Below are positions 51,868 to 60,114 of a DNA stretch of 64,000 bases, piece by piece. The notes beneath the pieces were generated by a model. It had not been told where the DNA came from, ran no database searches, and saw only the letters and a list, made by a program, of their open reading frames with translations. The translations under genes and the position numbers were made by a program. How positions within the stretch are numbered: the first letter of the stretch is position 1; each line of letters opens with the position of its first letter. The stretch is taken from assembly GCF_002198655.1 (NCBI RefSeq), contig NZ_MWLN01000191.1, forward strand, positions 184,923 through 248,922. The letters are read 5' to 3'. Source of the stretch: Kineosporia sp. A_224 (GTDB lineage Bacteria > Actinomycetota > Actinomycetes > Actinomycetales > Kineosporiaceae).

Positions 51868-52895
51868 CGCACACCCCTGCGGGCGTCGGCGTCGGCGTCG
51901 GCCACGTCGCGACGCAGGACGAAGTACTGGTAGAGCAGGGCGAACACGAGCGCGACCGCGAAGAGGATCACCGACGCCGCCGTGGCGATGCCGTAGTTGT
52001 AGCGCTTGGTGCCCTCGTTGATGAGGAACGTCGCCATCGTCGTCGTCGCGTTGGCCGGCCCGCCGCCGGTGAGGATCCAGACCATGTCGAAGAGCTGGAT
52101 CGACCCGATCATCGACAGGAACGCCCACGTGCGGACGGTGGGGCCGAGCAGCGGCACAGTGATCCGCCGCTGGACCTGCCACCACGACGCGCCGTCCATC
52201 TGGGCCGCCTCCACCAGCTCGTGCGGGACGCCCTGCAGCCCGGCGAGGAAGAGCAGCACCGCGAGCCCGAGGTACTTCCAGGTCAGCACGCCGAACACGG
52301 TGTACAGCGCGATGTCCGGGGTGCCGAGCCAGCCCTGCTCCGGGCCCGCCACGCCCACCGCGCCGAGGATCCCGTCGACGACGCCGTACTGCGGCTGGAG
52401 CAGCTGGAACCAGACCACACCCGCGATGACCTCGGAGAGCACGTAGGGGACGAAGATCACCGTGCGCAGCAGACCCTGCCCGCGCATCGAGCGGTTGAGC
52501 AGCAGGGCGATGCCGAGCCCGAGCGGGAGCTGGACGACGATCGACAGCCCGACGATGACCATGTTGTGGACGAAGGCCCCGACGAACACCTCGTTCTGCA
52601 GCACCGACACGTAGTTGCGCAGCCCGACGAAGTCGTCGAGCGGGCCGAAGCCCTTCCACCGGTAGAACGAGAACTGGACGGCCCGGGCGACCGGCCAGAC
52701 GACGAAGAGCACGAACAGCGCGAGCGCCGGCCCGACGAAGAACAGCACCTCCAGAGCGGTCCGCAGCCGGCCGCCCCCGGACCTGGACGGGCCCCGGCGG
52801 ACCGCCGACCGCGCGGTGGCGCGGTCGGCGGTGCCGGGTGTCACGCCGGGCCCGGGGTGCGGGGCGGCGCTGGAGCGGCCGAGCAGGGACGTCAC
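51864..52895 (-). CDS. CUT1 ABC transporter permease (MalF-like), xylan locus
   Basis: A 343-aa permease with a 45-residue basic N-terminal tail and six membrane helices. The EAA loop reads VEAAQMDGASWWQVQRRITV, and MVWILTGGGPANATTTMATF identifies the MalF type. GTG 52895 overlaps the lipoprotein stop. A strong hairpin (52801-52832) lies inside its first 32 codons. Confidence 0.92.
   Translation of the reverse strand: MTSLLGRSSAAPHPGPGVTPGTADRATARSAVRRGPSRSGGGRLRTALEVLFFVGPALALFVLFVVWPVARAVQFSFYRWKGFGPLDDFVGLRNYVSVLQNEVFVGAFVHNMVIVGLSIVVQLPLGLGIALLLNRSMRGQGLLRTVIFVPYVLSEVIAGVVWFQLLQPQYGVVDGILGAVGVAGPEQGWLGTPDIALYTVFGVLTWKYLGLAVLLFLAGLQGVPHELVEAAQMDGASWWQVQRRITVPLLGPTVRTWAFLSMIGSIQLFDMVWILTGGGPANATTTMATFLINEGTKRYNYGIATAASVILFAVALVFALLYQYFVLRRDVADADADARRGVR
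52801..52832 (-). other. Perfect hairpin in the 5' part of the permease gene, after the lipoprotein gene
   Basis: A 14-bp perfect inverted repeat (52801-52814 / 52819-52832) with a 4-base loop, 60 bases downstream of the lipoprotein stop. Intercistronic hairpins at this place in sugar ABC operons raise binding-protein expression relative to permeases by attenuation or by blocking 3' decay. Confidence 0.55.
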
Positions 52896-54202
52896 TTCGC
52901 GTCGTCCGCCGCGGCCTGGGTCTTCTCGACGATGTCCTGCGGGCCCGCCTTGCCGGCGAACAGCAGTGCGATCTCGTCGTTCATGGCGCCGCCGACGGCC
53001 TGCCCGAACGCCGTGTCGAAGTACAGCTGGACGAACGGCGCCTGGTCCCGGACCTTGAGCAGGCCGGCCAGGGCTTGGTCCTTGACGGACCCGGATGCCG
53101 CCGGGTTCGTCGGCAGACCCATGTCGCGCTCGGCGAAGCCGGTCTGCACCTCGTCGGACAGCAGGTACTTGACGAAGTCGACCGCCGCGTCCGGCGCGTC
53201 CTTCGCGACCGCCCAGGCGTCACCGCCGCCCAGGGCCGACGCCGGGTCACCCTTGCCGCCCGACACCGCCGGGAAGGGGAACCAGCCGAGGTTCTCGCCG
53301 AGCCCCTTCTTGTCCTCGGTCAGGCCCTGCATGACGCCCGGCTCCCAGTGGCCCTGCATCTCCATGGCGACCTTGCCGGTCGCCAGCAGCCCCGACGCGC
53401 TCGTCGGGCCGGTCTGGGCCGGCGTCGACAGGAAGCCCTTGTTGAACGGCTTCGCCTTGACGATCTTCTCCAGCTCCGTGCCCGCGGCCACGAAGCAGGG
53501 GTCGGAGAAGTCGAGGCTCTTGACGGCGTCCTGGAGGACCTGCTGCGGGCACTGCCGCAGCGCCAGGTAGTACCAGTAGTGGGCGGCCGGCCACTTGTCG
53601 CCCGCCCCCACGGAGATGGGCTCGACGCCCGCCCGGCGCAGCGTGTCCGAGGTCGCGATGAGCTCCTCGACCGTGGCCGGGGGCTTGTCGATGCCGGCCT
53701 TCGTGAAGAGCGCCTTGTTGTACCAGAACCCGACGACGCCCACGGAGAACGGCAGGGCGTACGTCTTGCCCTCGACCTGCCACCCGGCCACCGACCCGCC
53801 GAGCTTCGTGACGACGTCCTGGGCCGGGGCCGAGAGGTCCTTGACCAGGCCGGCCTCGACGTGGTCGGCGAGCTCGCCGCCGCCGCGCTCCATGTAGACG
53901 TCCGGGGCGTCGCCGCTCTGGAACGCCGCGTCCAGCTTGGTGAGCATGTCCTCGTGCTGCATGGCGGTGACCTGCACGGTCACGCCCGGGTTCGCGGCCT
54001 CGAACTTCTTCGCGACCTCGTCGTAGTACGCCTTGCCCGGGTCGGTGTTCGAGTTGTGCCACCACGTGATGGTCGTGGCCGCCCCGCTGCTCGACGCCGG
54101 TGCGTCGCTCCCGCCGGTGTCGTCGCCACCCGTCCCGCACGCTGCGAGCACCGTCATCGCGGCGACCCCGAGGGCAACCGACGTGACCGTTCTCCGCCTC
54201 AT
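52892..54202 (-). CDS. Oligosaccharide-binding lipoprotein of the xylan-locus transporter
   Basis: A 436-aa family 1 solute-binding protein with signal peptide MRRRTVTSVALGVAAMTVLA and a lipobox Cys (AAC-GTGG). The mature domain begins ITWWHNSNTDPGKAYYDEVA and contains GVVGFWYNKALFTKAGI and KVAMEMQGHWEPG, all typical. ATG 54202 follows GGAG at eight bases; the longer frame start overlaps the operator region. It is the first gene of the LacI-controlled operon. Confidence 0.92.
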   Translation of the reverse strand: MRRRTVTSVALGVAAMTVLAACGTGGDDTGGSDAPASSSGAATTITWWHNSNTDPGKAYYDEVAKKFEAANPGVTVQVTAMQHEDMLTKLDAAFQSGDAPDVYMERGGGELADHVEAGLVKDLSAPAQDVVTKLGGSVAGWQVEGKTYALPFSVGVVGFWYNKALFTKAGIDKPPATVEELIATSDTLRRAGVEPISVGAGDKWPAAHYWYYLALRQCPQQVLQDAVKSLDFSDPCFVAAGTELEKIVKAKPFNKGFLSTPAQTGPTSASGLLATGKVAMEMQGHWEPGVMQGLTEDKKGLGENLGWFPFPAVSGGKGDPASALGGGDAWAVAKDAPDAAVDFVKYLLSDEVQTGFAERDMGLPTNPAASGSVKDQALAGLLKVRDQAPFVQLYFDTAFGQAVGGAMNDEIALLFAGKAGPQDIVEKTQAAADDAK

Positions 54203-54267
54203 ATCGACGCTCCTCGTCCTCGAGTGAGTTGAGACCTCACCGTCGCATCGCGGCGAGCGGCTCGTCA

Positions 54268-54290
54268 ATCGTTATCGATAACGTTATCGT
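54268..54290 (-). promoter_or_regulatory. Nested LacI-type palindromes upstream of the transporter operon
   Basis: Two perfect 14-bp palindromes overlap here: CGTTATCGATAACG (54270-54283) and CGATAACGTTATCG (54276-54289). The 12-mer ATCGTTATCGAT (54268-54279) is also in the xylanase operator. It lies 66-88 bp before the lipoprotein start and after the xylanase stop. Confidence 0.7.
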
Positions 54291-54325
54291 CACGCACCGG
54301 ACCGCGGGGCGGAGCCGGACGGCGG

Positions 54326-55516
54326 TCAGCGGCCGGGCGGCTGCGTCACCCGCGGCAGGACGAGCGGCGGCCCGGCCCAGGCCAGCTCGGCCTGCAGGGC
54401 CCGGTAGGCGAGCTTCGGCTGGTAGCTCGCGTCACGGATGGTGGCCAGCGCCTCGCGCCCGGGACCGGAGCCGAAGTCCCAGGTGTTGGTCCAGCTCCGG
54501 CCGTCGTCGAACCCCCAGACCGTGTACGAGATGCACTGCCGGCTGGCGAGGCACCCCTGCAGCAGCGCGGCGTAGTCGTAGGCCTGGGCCTGCAGCAGCG
54601 GGTTCACGGTGTCGCCGGTCTGGGTCTCCGGCAGCAGGTTGCGCACGTCGACCTCGGTCAGCGCCGTGGCGACACCGAGCTTCGCGAACCGCAGGTGCAT
54701 GTCGGCCAGCTGGAACGCGGAGTAGTTCCCGTAGCGCGTCGACAGGTGGGCCTGGCTGCCCACACCGTCGATCGGGACGCCCTTGCGGCGCAGGTCGCGG
54801 ACCATGTCGTACACGAACTGGGTCTTGTCCAGCGGGCCGCCGTCGCCGAAGGCGTCGATGTTGTAGTCGTTGTAGAACAGCAGCGCCTTCGGGTCGGCCT
54901 CGCGGGCCCACCGGAACGCGTCGGCGACGTACCCGGGGCCGAGGTTCTGCGCCCAGAACCCCTTGTACCCGATGCGGCCGTCGGTCGCGTCGAACGAGTC
55001 AGTGACGGCCTCGTTGACCACGTCCCACTGCCAGATCCGGCCCTTGAAGTGCCCGGCGACGGTCTTGACGTGGTTGCGCAGGATGCCCCGCAGCTCGGTC
55101 TTCGTGATCGAGCCGTCGGCCACGCCCTCGGTGAGCCATGCCGGCAGCTGGTTGTTCCAGACCAGCACGTGACCGCGGACCCGCTGGTCGTTGCTCTTCG
55201 CGAAGGCCATGAACTTCTCGGCCTGCGACCAGTCGTACTGACCGCGGACCGGCTCGAGCACCTCCCACTTCATGACGTTCTCGGCCGTGACGGTCGAGAA
55301 GTCGGTGCCGGCGATCTGCCGGTACTGCGGGTCGTCGAGGGCGTCGACGTCGATGGCCGTCCCGATCGCGAGCCGGTGGCGGTCCGCCAGGGCTCGCAAG
55401 GTGCTGTCCTGGGACGGCGGCGAGGCCGGCCGGCCGGCGACAGCCGTCGTCGTGGCACCGCCGCTCAGGGCGGCGACGACCGCCAGCCCGATGACCAGAG
55501 TCCGACGAGGTCTCAT
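54326..55516 (-). CDS. Secreted GH10 endo-1,4-beta-xylanase
   Basis: A 396-aa secreted protein: signal peptide to about residue 28, then a single GH10 barrel. The acid/base Glu169 is in WDVVNEAV and the nucleophile Glu288 in ALTEVDV. WGFDDGRSWTN near the C-terminus is the usual last barrel strand. No carbohydrate-binding module or linker is present, so it is a compact free xylanase. It cuts xylan outside the cell to feed the adjacent transporter. It has its own promoter and operator upstream. Confidence 0.95.
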   Translation of the reverse strand: MRPRRTLVIGLAVVAALSGGATTTAVAGRPASPPSQDSTLRALADRHRLAIGTAIDVDALDDPQYRQIAGTDFSTVTAENVMKWEVLEPVRGQYDWSQAEKFMAFAKSNDQRVRGHVLVWNNQLPAWLTEGVADGSITKTELRGILRNHVKTVAGHFKGRIWQWDVVNEAVTDSFDATDGRIGYKGFWAQNLGPGYVADAFRWAREADPKALLFYNDYNIDAFGDGGPLDKTQFVYDMVRDLRRKGVPIDGVGSQAHLSTRYGNYSAFQLADMHLRFAKLGVATALTEVDVRNLLPETQTGDTVNPLLQAQAYDYAALLQGCLASRQCISYTVWGFDDGRSWTNTWDFGSGPGREALATIRDASYQPKLAYRALQAELAWAGPPLVLPRVTQPPGR

Positions 55517-55540
55517 GACGACTCCCCCAGTGCAGTCGAG

Positions 55541-55562
55541 ACGATATCGTTATCGATATCGT
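55541..55562 (-). promoter_or_regulatory. LacI-type operator at the xylanase promoter
   Basis: A 22-bp near-symmetrical site with ATCGTTATCGAT (55546-55557) shared with the transporter operator, flanked on both sides by CGATATCG-type arms. It directly follows the -10 box, so a bound repressor would cover the transcription start. Confidence 0.65.
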
Positions 55563-55569
55563 TTGACAC

Positions 55570-55598
55570 ACCATAGACACCTGGATGAAACCGGACAA
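55570..55598 (-). promoter_or_regulatory. Xylanase promoter (-35 TTGTCC, -10 TATGGT)
   Basis: Read on the minus strand, TTGTCC (55593-55598) and TATGGT (55570-55575) are 17 bp apart, a good vegetative promoter. The predicted start is inside or next to the operator at 55541-55562. Confidence 0.6.
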
Positions 55599-55707
55599 GA
55601 GGGTGCCCACGGCACTGTCCCGAGGACATGGCCCCGCAGGACCGGCCCGCCCCTCGCTGCCGTGCCGGACCCTTGCCGCGACCCCGTCGAGGGCACAGGC
55701 TGGGCGC

Positions 55708-56277
55708 ATGGAGACCGTCTCGTTCATCGCCATGGCCGACGGCACGCAGGAGGACTACGCCCTGCTCAAGAAGCACGAGGACGCCTTCGTCGCCGCCCTC
55801 CCGGACCGGCTGCTCGAGGCCCTGGACGCGCTGAGGTCCTCGCTCGGCGGGTACAAGATCACCCGGCTCGAGCACTCGCTGCAGTCCGCGACGCGGGCCG
55901 AGCGGGACGGCCGGGACGAGGAGTACGTCGTCGTCGCCGCGCTGCTCCACGACATCGGCGACGACCTCGCGCCCTACACCCACGGCGAGCTCGCCGCGGC
56001 CGTGCTGAAGCCGTACGTCCGGCCCGAGCTGACCTGGGTGATCAAGCACCACGGGGTGTTCCAGCTCTTCTACTACGGCCACCACGTCGGGGCCGACCGC
56101 AACGCCCGGGACCGGTTCCGGGAGTCGCCGCACTTCGAGGCCTGCGCCGAGTTCTGCGAGAGGTACGACCAGAACTGCTTCGACCCGGAGTACGACGCAC
56201 TGCCCGTCGAGCACTTCGAGCCGGTCCTGCGACGGGTGCTCTCCGCGCCGCGGTACCTCCAGGAGGGCATCAGCTGA
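55708..56277 (+). CDS. HD-domain protein, possible MIOX/PhnZ-like di-iron oxygenase
   Basis: A 189-aa protein with an HD fold. Candidate metal ligands fall in the order His56, His81-Asp82 (LLHDIGD), His92, His114/115 and Asp154. That six-ligand pattern is seen in mixed-valent di-iron HD oxygenases such as myo-inositol oxygenase and PhnZ, as well as in HD phosphohydrolases. The N-terminal VSFIAMADGTQEDY resembles this oxygenase-like group. ATG 55708 leaves that segment at the start. No obvious operon partner; it is divergent from the xylanase and just upstream of the MmyB-like regulator. Confidence 0.7.
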   Translation: METVSFIAMADGTQEDYALLKKHEDAFVAALPDRLLEALDALRSSLGGYKITRLEHSLQSATRAERDGRDEEYVVVAALLHDIGDDLAPYTHGELAAAVLKPYVRPELTWVIKHHGVFQLFYYGHHVGADRNARDRFRESPHFEACAEFCERYDQNCFDPEYDALPVEHFEPVLRRVLSAPRYLQEGIS

Positions 56278-56330
56278 CGGCCGCTCGTCCCGGGTACCAG
56301 CAGGGCCTGCCTGGACAGCGCACCCCGACC

Positions 56331-56336
56331 TACGGT
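56331..56336 (+). promoter_or_regulatory. -10 box (TACGGT) for leaderless MmyB-like regulator mRNA
   Basis: TACGGT ends six bases before ATG 56343; no ribosome-binding site is seen. Confidence 0.4.
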
Positions 56337-56342
56337 GAGCAC

Positions 56343-57278
56343 ATGGACCCGACGGACCCGACGGACCCGACGGACCCGACGGACCTGCGGGCCGAGATCC
56401 GGCAGTACCTCAGCTCCCGCCGGGCCCGGCTGACGCCCGAGCAGGCGGGACTGCCTGCGTTCGGCGGCAACCGCCGGGTCAAGGGCCTGCGCCGCGAAGA
56501 GGTCGCCATGCTCGCCGGCGTCTCCGTCGACTACTACGTCCGGCTGGAGCGCGGCAGCCTCGCCGGCGCCTCCGAGGGCGTCCTCGACGCGCTCGCGACC
56601 GCCCTCCAGCTCGACGACGCCGAGCGTGACCACCTCTACGCGCTCGCGCGCGGGTCGGCCTCCGCCGGCCGGGCGCGTCGCCGGCGCACACCGGCGCACA
56701 CCGTCCGGCCCCAGGTCCAGCAGGTCCTCGACGCCGTCACGGGCGCCCCGGCGTGGGTCCGCAACGGCCGCCACGACATCCTCGCGACGAACCCGCTCGC
56801 ACGGGCCCTCTACTCCCCCGTGCTCGACTCCCCCGTGACCGCGGACCCGCGCCGTCCAGCCAACACGGCCCGCTTCGTCTACCTCGACCCCGACGCGGCG
56901 CGGGCGTTCTTCGTCGACTACGACCAGGTCGCGCGGGACGCGGCCGCCATCCTGCACCTCGAGGCCGGCCGCGCCCCGCACGACAAGGCGCTCGTCGAGC
57001 TCGTCGGCGAGCTGTCGACGCGCAGCCCCACGTTCCGGCGGCACTGGGCCTCGCACGACGTCCGCCACCACCGCAGCGGACGCAAACGGCTGCGGCACCC
57101 GGTCGTCGGGCTCCTCGACCTCGACTTCGAGGCGATGTCGCTCGCCGCCGAACCCGGTCTGCAGCTGAACGTCTACACGGCGGCCGCAGGAACGCCGACG
57201 GCCGACGGGCTGACGCTGCTCGCCGCCTGGGACGCCACCCGGCCGGCCACCCGCGCCGAGCGGTCCGACGCGGGCTGA
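56343..57278 (+). CDS. MmyB-like helix-turn-helix transcriptional regulator
   Basis: A 311-aa protein with an XRE-type HTH at about 20-80 (GLRREEVAMLAGVSVDYYVR and LERG) and a C-terminal MmyB/MLTR ligand domain (WVRNGRHDILATNPLARALY; HPVVGLLDLDFEAMSL). These regulators bind fatty-acid-like ligands and often control adjacent oxidoreductases. The N-terminus begins with four DPT repeats from a 9-bp DNA repeat. ATG 56343 is six bases after TACGGT. Its target may be the acyl-CoA synthetase and luciferase-like genes downstream. Confidence 0.88.
   Translation: MDPTDPTDPTDPTDLRAEIRQYLSSRRARLTPEQAGLPAFGGNRRVKGLRREEVAMLAGVSVDYYVRLERGSLAGASEGVLDALATALQLDDAERDHLYALARGSASAGRARRRRTPAHTVRPQVQQVLDAVTGAPAWVRNGRHDILATNPLARALYSPVLDSPVTADPRRPANTARFVYLDPDAARAFFVDYDQVARDAAAILHLEAGRAPHDKALVELVGELSTRSPTFRRHWASHDVRHHRSGRKRLRHPVVGLLDLDFEAMSLAAEPGLQLNVYTAAAGTPTADGLTLLAAWDATRPATRAERSDAG
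56346..56383 (+). repeat. 9-bp tandem repeat GACCCGACG
   Basis: Four consecutive units at the start of the MmyB-like gene encode Asp-Pro-Thr repeats. Copy-number change would keep the frame. Confidence 0.8.
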
Positions 57279-57346
57279 ACCGCGTCGGCCGGCGTCGGTC
57301 ACCCGCTCGCGCAGAACGGGTCTGCCGTCACGCGGCGGTGCGGCCC

Positions 57347-57352
57347 TACCAT
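57347..57352 (+). promoter_or_regulatory. -10 box (TACCAT) before a leaderless leader ORF
   Basis: TACCAT ends six bases before GTG 57359, the same spacing as other leaderless starts in this window. Confidence 0.4.
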
Positions 57353-57358
57353 CCCCTC

Positions 57359-57421
57359 GTGAAGCGGCGACCTCAGCATGCGCGTCCGGGCTGCACCGTC
57401 GGAACCGAGGGGCAGCGGTGA
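57359..57421 (+). CDS. 20-codon leader ORF coupled to the acyl-CoA synthetase
   Basis: GTG 57359 opens a 20-codon frame (ending GCTVGTEGQR, one Cys, five Arg, two His including neighbours) whose TGA overlaps the GTG start of the acyl-CoA synthetase at 57418. With a -10 box six bases upstream it would be translated from a leaderless mRNA and hand ribosomes to the main gene. Similar short coupled ORFs act as attenuators or entry sites in mycobacteria. Expression is unproven. Confidence 0.4.
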   Translation: MKRRPQHARPGCTVGTEGQR

Positions 57422-58971
57422 ACCCGGCCTCCTGGGTGGAGCGGAACGCGCGGCAGCGGCCGGACCGCCCGGCGCTCGCCGAGGGCGAGCAGGTGCACTC
57501 GACGTGGGCCGGCTGGGCCGCGACCGTGGCCGCCGTCGCCGGCGGCCTGCGGACCGGGTTCGGCCTCGCGCCCGGCGACCGGGTCGCGATCGTCATGCGC
57601 AACCGGCCCGAGTACCTCGAGACGCTGTTCGCCGTCTGGCACGCCGGTCTCGTCGCCGTCCCGGTCAACGCCCGGCTCCACCGCGAGGAGCTCGCGTACA
57701 TCCTCGGGCACAGCGCGGCGGCCGTCGTGCTCACCGACGAGGAGCACGCGGACGACGTCCGCTCGCTCGTCGGTGAGGTCGCCTCCCTGCGGGCGGCGGT
57801 GGTGGCTCCCGGCGAGGCGTGGACCCGGCTCGTCGCCGCCCCCGCCGCACCGCTGGCGACCCTGCGGCCGCTGGACCCGGCATGGCTCTTCTACACCAGC
57901 GGCACGACCGGGCGGCCCAAGGGAGCCACGCTCACCGCCCGCAACCTGCTCATGGCCTCCCTCAGCTACTTCGCCGACATCGACCCGGTCTCGGCGCAGG
58001 ACGCCGTCCTCCACGCGGCCCCGCTGTCGCACGGCTCCGGCCTCTACGGCCTGCCGCACGTGGCCCGGGGCGCCGTGAGCGTCGTCCCGCGGTCGGGCGG
58101 CGTCGACGGCGCGGAGATCGCGGCACTTCTCCAGCGCTGGCCGGGCACGTCGTTCTTCGCCGCACCCACGATGGTCAAGCGGCTGGCCGGCGACGCGGCC
58201 GTGGCGGCCGTCGCGCGGGACCACCTCAAGACGATCATCTACGGCGGGGCACCGATGTACCTGGCCGACCTCGAGGACGCCCTGGAGGTCTTCGGCCCGC
58301 GGCTGGCCCAGATCTACGGCCAGGGCGAGACCCCGATGACGATCACCGCGCTCTCGAAGGCGGACCACGCCGACCGGGACGACCCCCGGTGGCGTGCACG
58401 CATGCAGAGCGTCGGCACCCCGCGCACCGACGTCGAGGTCCGGGTCGTCGACGACGAGGACCGTGAGCTGCCCGCCGGCGAGCCCGGCGAGATCGTCGTC
58501 CGCGGCGACGTCGTCATGGCCGGCTACTGGGACGACCCTGCGGCGACGGCCGAGACGCTCCGGGGCGGATGGCTGCACACCGGGGACGTCGGCAGCTTCG
58601 ACGCCGACGGCTACCTCACCCTGCGCGACCGGTCCAAGGACCTCATCATCAGCGGCGGGATGAACATCTACCCGCGCGAGGTCGAGGAGGCGCTGCTCAC
58701 CCACCCGGGCGTTCGCGCGGCCGCGGTCGTCGGCAGGCCGGACCCCGAGTGGGGCGAGGCCGTCGTCGCCTTCGTCGTGGCCGACGGCGAGGCAGCACCG
58801 CCGCCCGCCGACCTCGACCGGACCTGCCTGGACCGGATCGCCCGCTACAAGCGCCCCAAGGAGTACCGCTTCGTCGACGCCCTCCCGACGAACAACTACG
58901 GCAAGGTGGTCAAGAGGGAGCTGCGGCAGCGGCTCCGGGACGAGCCCGGGAGCGCCTTCCTCAACGGATGA
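57418..58971 (+). CDS. AMP-forming acyl-CoA synthetase/ligase
   Basis: A 517-aa ANL-superfamily enzyme. The AMP-binding P-loop LFYTSGTTGRPKG is near 157-169, with IYGQGETPMT, GWLHTGDVG and the C-terminal hinge RSKDLIISGGMNIYPREVEE. The catalytic Lys is in NNYGKVVKREL. It activates a carboxylic acid to its CoA thioester through an acyl-adenylate. GTG 57418 follows GAGGGG and overlaps the leader ORF stop. Two luciferase-like oxidoreductases follow on the same strand, suggesting an oxidative degradation or modification route for an acid or isoprenoid. Confidence 0.93.
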   Translation: MNPASWVERNARQRPDRPALAEGEQVHSTWAGWAATVAAVAGGLRTGFGLAPGDRVAIVMRNRPEYLETLFAVWHAGLVAVPVNARLHREELAYILGHSAAAVVLTDEEHADDVRSLVGEVASLRAAVVAPGEAWTRLVAAPAAPLATLRPLDPAWLFYTSGTTGRPKGATLTARNLLMASLSYFADIDPVSAQDAVLHAAPLSHGSGLYGLPHVARGAVSVVPRSGGVDGAEIAALLQRWPGTSFFAAPTMVKRLAGDAAVAAVARDHLKTIIYGGAPMYLADLEDALEVFGPRLAQIYGQGETPMTITALSKADHADRDDPRWRARMQSVGTPRTDVEVRVVDDEDRELPAGEPGEIVVRGDVVMAGYWDDPAATAETLRGGWLHTGDVGSFDADGYLTLRDRSKDLIISGGMNIYPREVEEALLTHPGVRAAAVVGRPDPEWGEAVVAFVVADGEAAPPPADLDRTCLDRIARYKRPKEYRFVDALPTNNYGKVVKRELRQRLRDEPGSAFLNG

Positions 58972-59102
58972 ACAACGCTGCCGCGGACCGTTCCGCTGCG
59001 GTGGTCGCGCTGTTAATGTCCGGGCAGCAGGCCAGGTCACCGGGCGTCGTGCCGCGGCTCACCGGGCCGTGGGATCCCGTACAGCGCCGTCCGGAGGTCG
59101 TC

Positions 59103-60095
59103 ATGAAGCTCGCCCTGTACCTGCCCAACTTCCGCGACAAGGTCACGGTCAAGGAGCTCGAGGACCTGACCGCCCTCGCCGAGGAGCTCGACTTCGACTC
59201 GGTCTGGACCCTCGACCGGATCGTCGTCCCGGAGGCCTCCGACCGCGGGGAGCTGCAGTTCCCGTTCGGGATGATGACCGAGTTCCCCAAGGCGCTGCCG
59301 GTCTCCTCGCGCGGCGAGTGGTACCAGGGCTGGCCGCTCATCCCCTGGCTGGCGGCGAAGACGTCGAAGGTGCGGATCGGCATGAGCATCATCGACACGC
59401 CGTACCGCGCTCCCGGTGTCCTCGCGGCCGAGCTCGCGACCGTCGACCACCTCTCGAACGGCCGGCTCAACGTCGGCATCGGCTCCGGCTGGATGCCGGA
59501 GGAGTTCGCGGCCTCCAGCGCCGCGCACCTGTTCCCCCGGCGGCACGCGCACGTGCGGGAGACCATCGAGATCATGCAGGGCATCTGGGGCAACGACCTC
59601 TTCGAGTACCACGGGGAGTTCGCCGACTTCGAGCGCTGCGGCTTCGGCGCCAAGCCGCTGCAGGACCCGCACCCGCCGATCTACTTCAGCGGCCTCAAGG
59701 ACCCCAAGCGCTCTGCCGCCCGGATCGCCAAGTACGACCTGGCGGGCTGGATCGGCATCCAGGACACCCCTGAGGAGCTCGCCAACTGGCGGACGGCGAT
59801 CCACCGCGAGCTCGAGGACATCGGCAGCGCGCGGTCGGTCGAGGACCTCGACATCTGCAGCATGATCTGGTTCGTCATCACCGACACCGAGACCGACCAG
59901 ACCCCCGCCGGCAAGGGCACCAACCTGCTCGCCGGCACCGCCGCGCAGATCACCGACACCCTCAAGCGCTACAAGGAGGCGGGTATGACGATGCCTCTGC
60001 TGTGGCCGCCGTTCGCGGACGTCCCCGTCTCCAAGACGCTCGACGACCTGAAGCGGCTCAAGGAGGAGATCATGCCGAAGGTCGAGGCCAGCTGA
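59103..60095 (+). CDS. Luciferase-like monooxygenase family (LLM) oxidoreductase
   Basis: A 330-aa TIM-barrel flavoenzyme of the F420/FMN luciferase family: MKLALYLPNFRDK at the start, VRIGMSIIDTPYRAPGVLAA and LNVGIGSGWMPEEFAA as the cofactor-binding strands. F420- or FMN-dependence cannot be decided by eye. ATG 59103 follows GGAGG; an in-frame upstream ATG at 59016 would add a poorly conserved 29-residue leader. It is separated by 131 bp from the acyl-CoA synthetase, with a possible promoter (TTAATG) in between. Confidence 0.88.
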   Translation: MKLALYLPNFRDKVTVKELEDLTALAEELDFDSVWTLDRIVVPEASDRGELQFPFGMMTEFPKALPVSSRGEWYQGWPLIPWLAAKTSKVRIGMSIIDTPYRAPGVLAAELATVDHLSNGRLNVGIGSGWMPEEFAASSAAHLFPRRHAHVRETIEIMQGIWGNDLFEYHGEFADFERCGFGAKPLQDPHPPIYFSGLKDPKRSAARIAKYDLAGWIGIQDTPEELANWRTAIHRELEDIGSARSVEDLDICSMIWFVITDTETDQTPAGKGTNLLAGTAAQITDTLKRYKEAGMTMPLLWPPFADVPVSKTLDDLKRLKEEIMPKVEAS

Positions 60096-60114
60096 CCCGC
60101 ACCGGGTCCTGCCG

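Noticed and set aside
48730..51933. A 1067-codon open frame on the plus strand
   Set aside because: It is antisense to the GH3 and permease genes, which have clear motifs. The frame is a GC-skew artefact.
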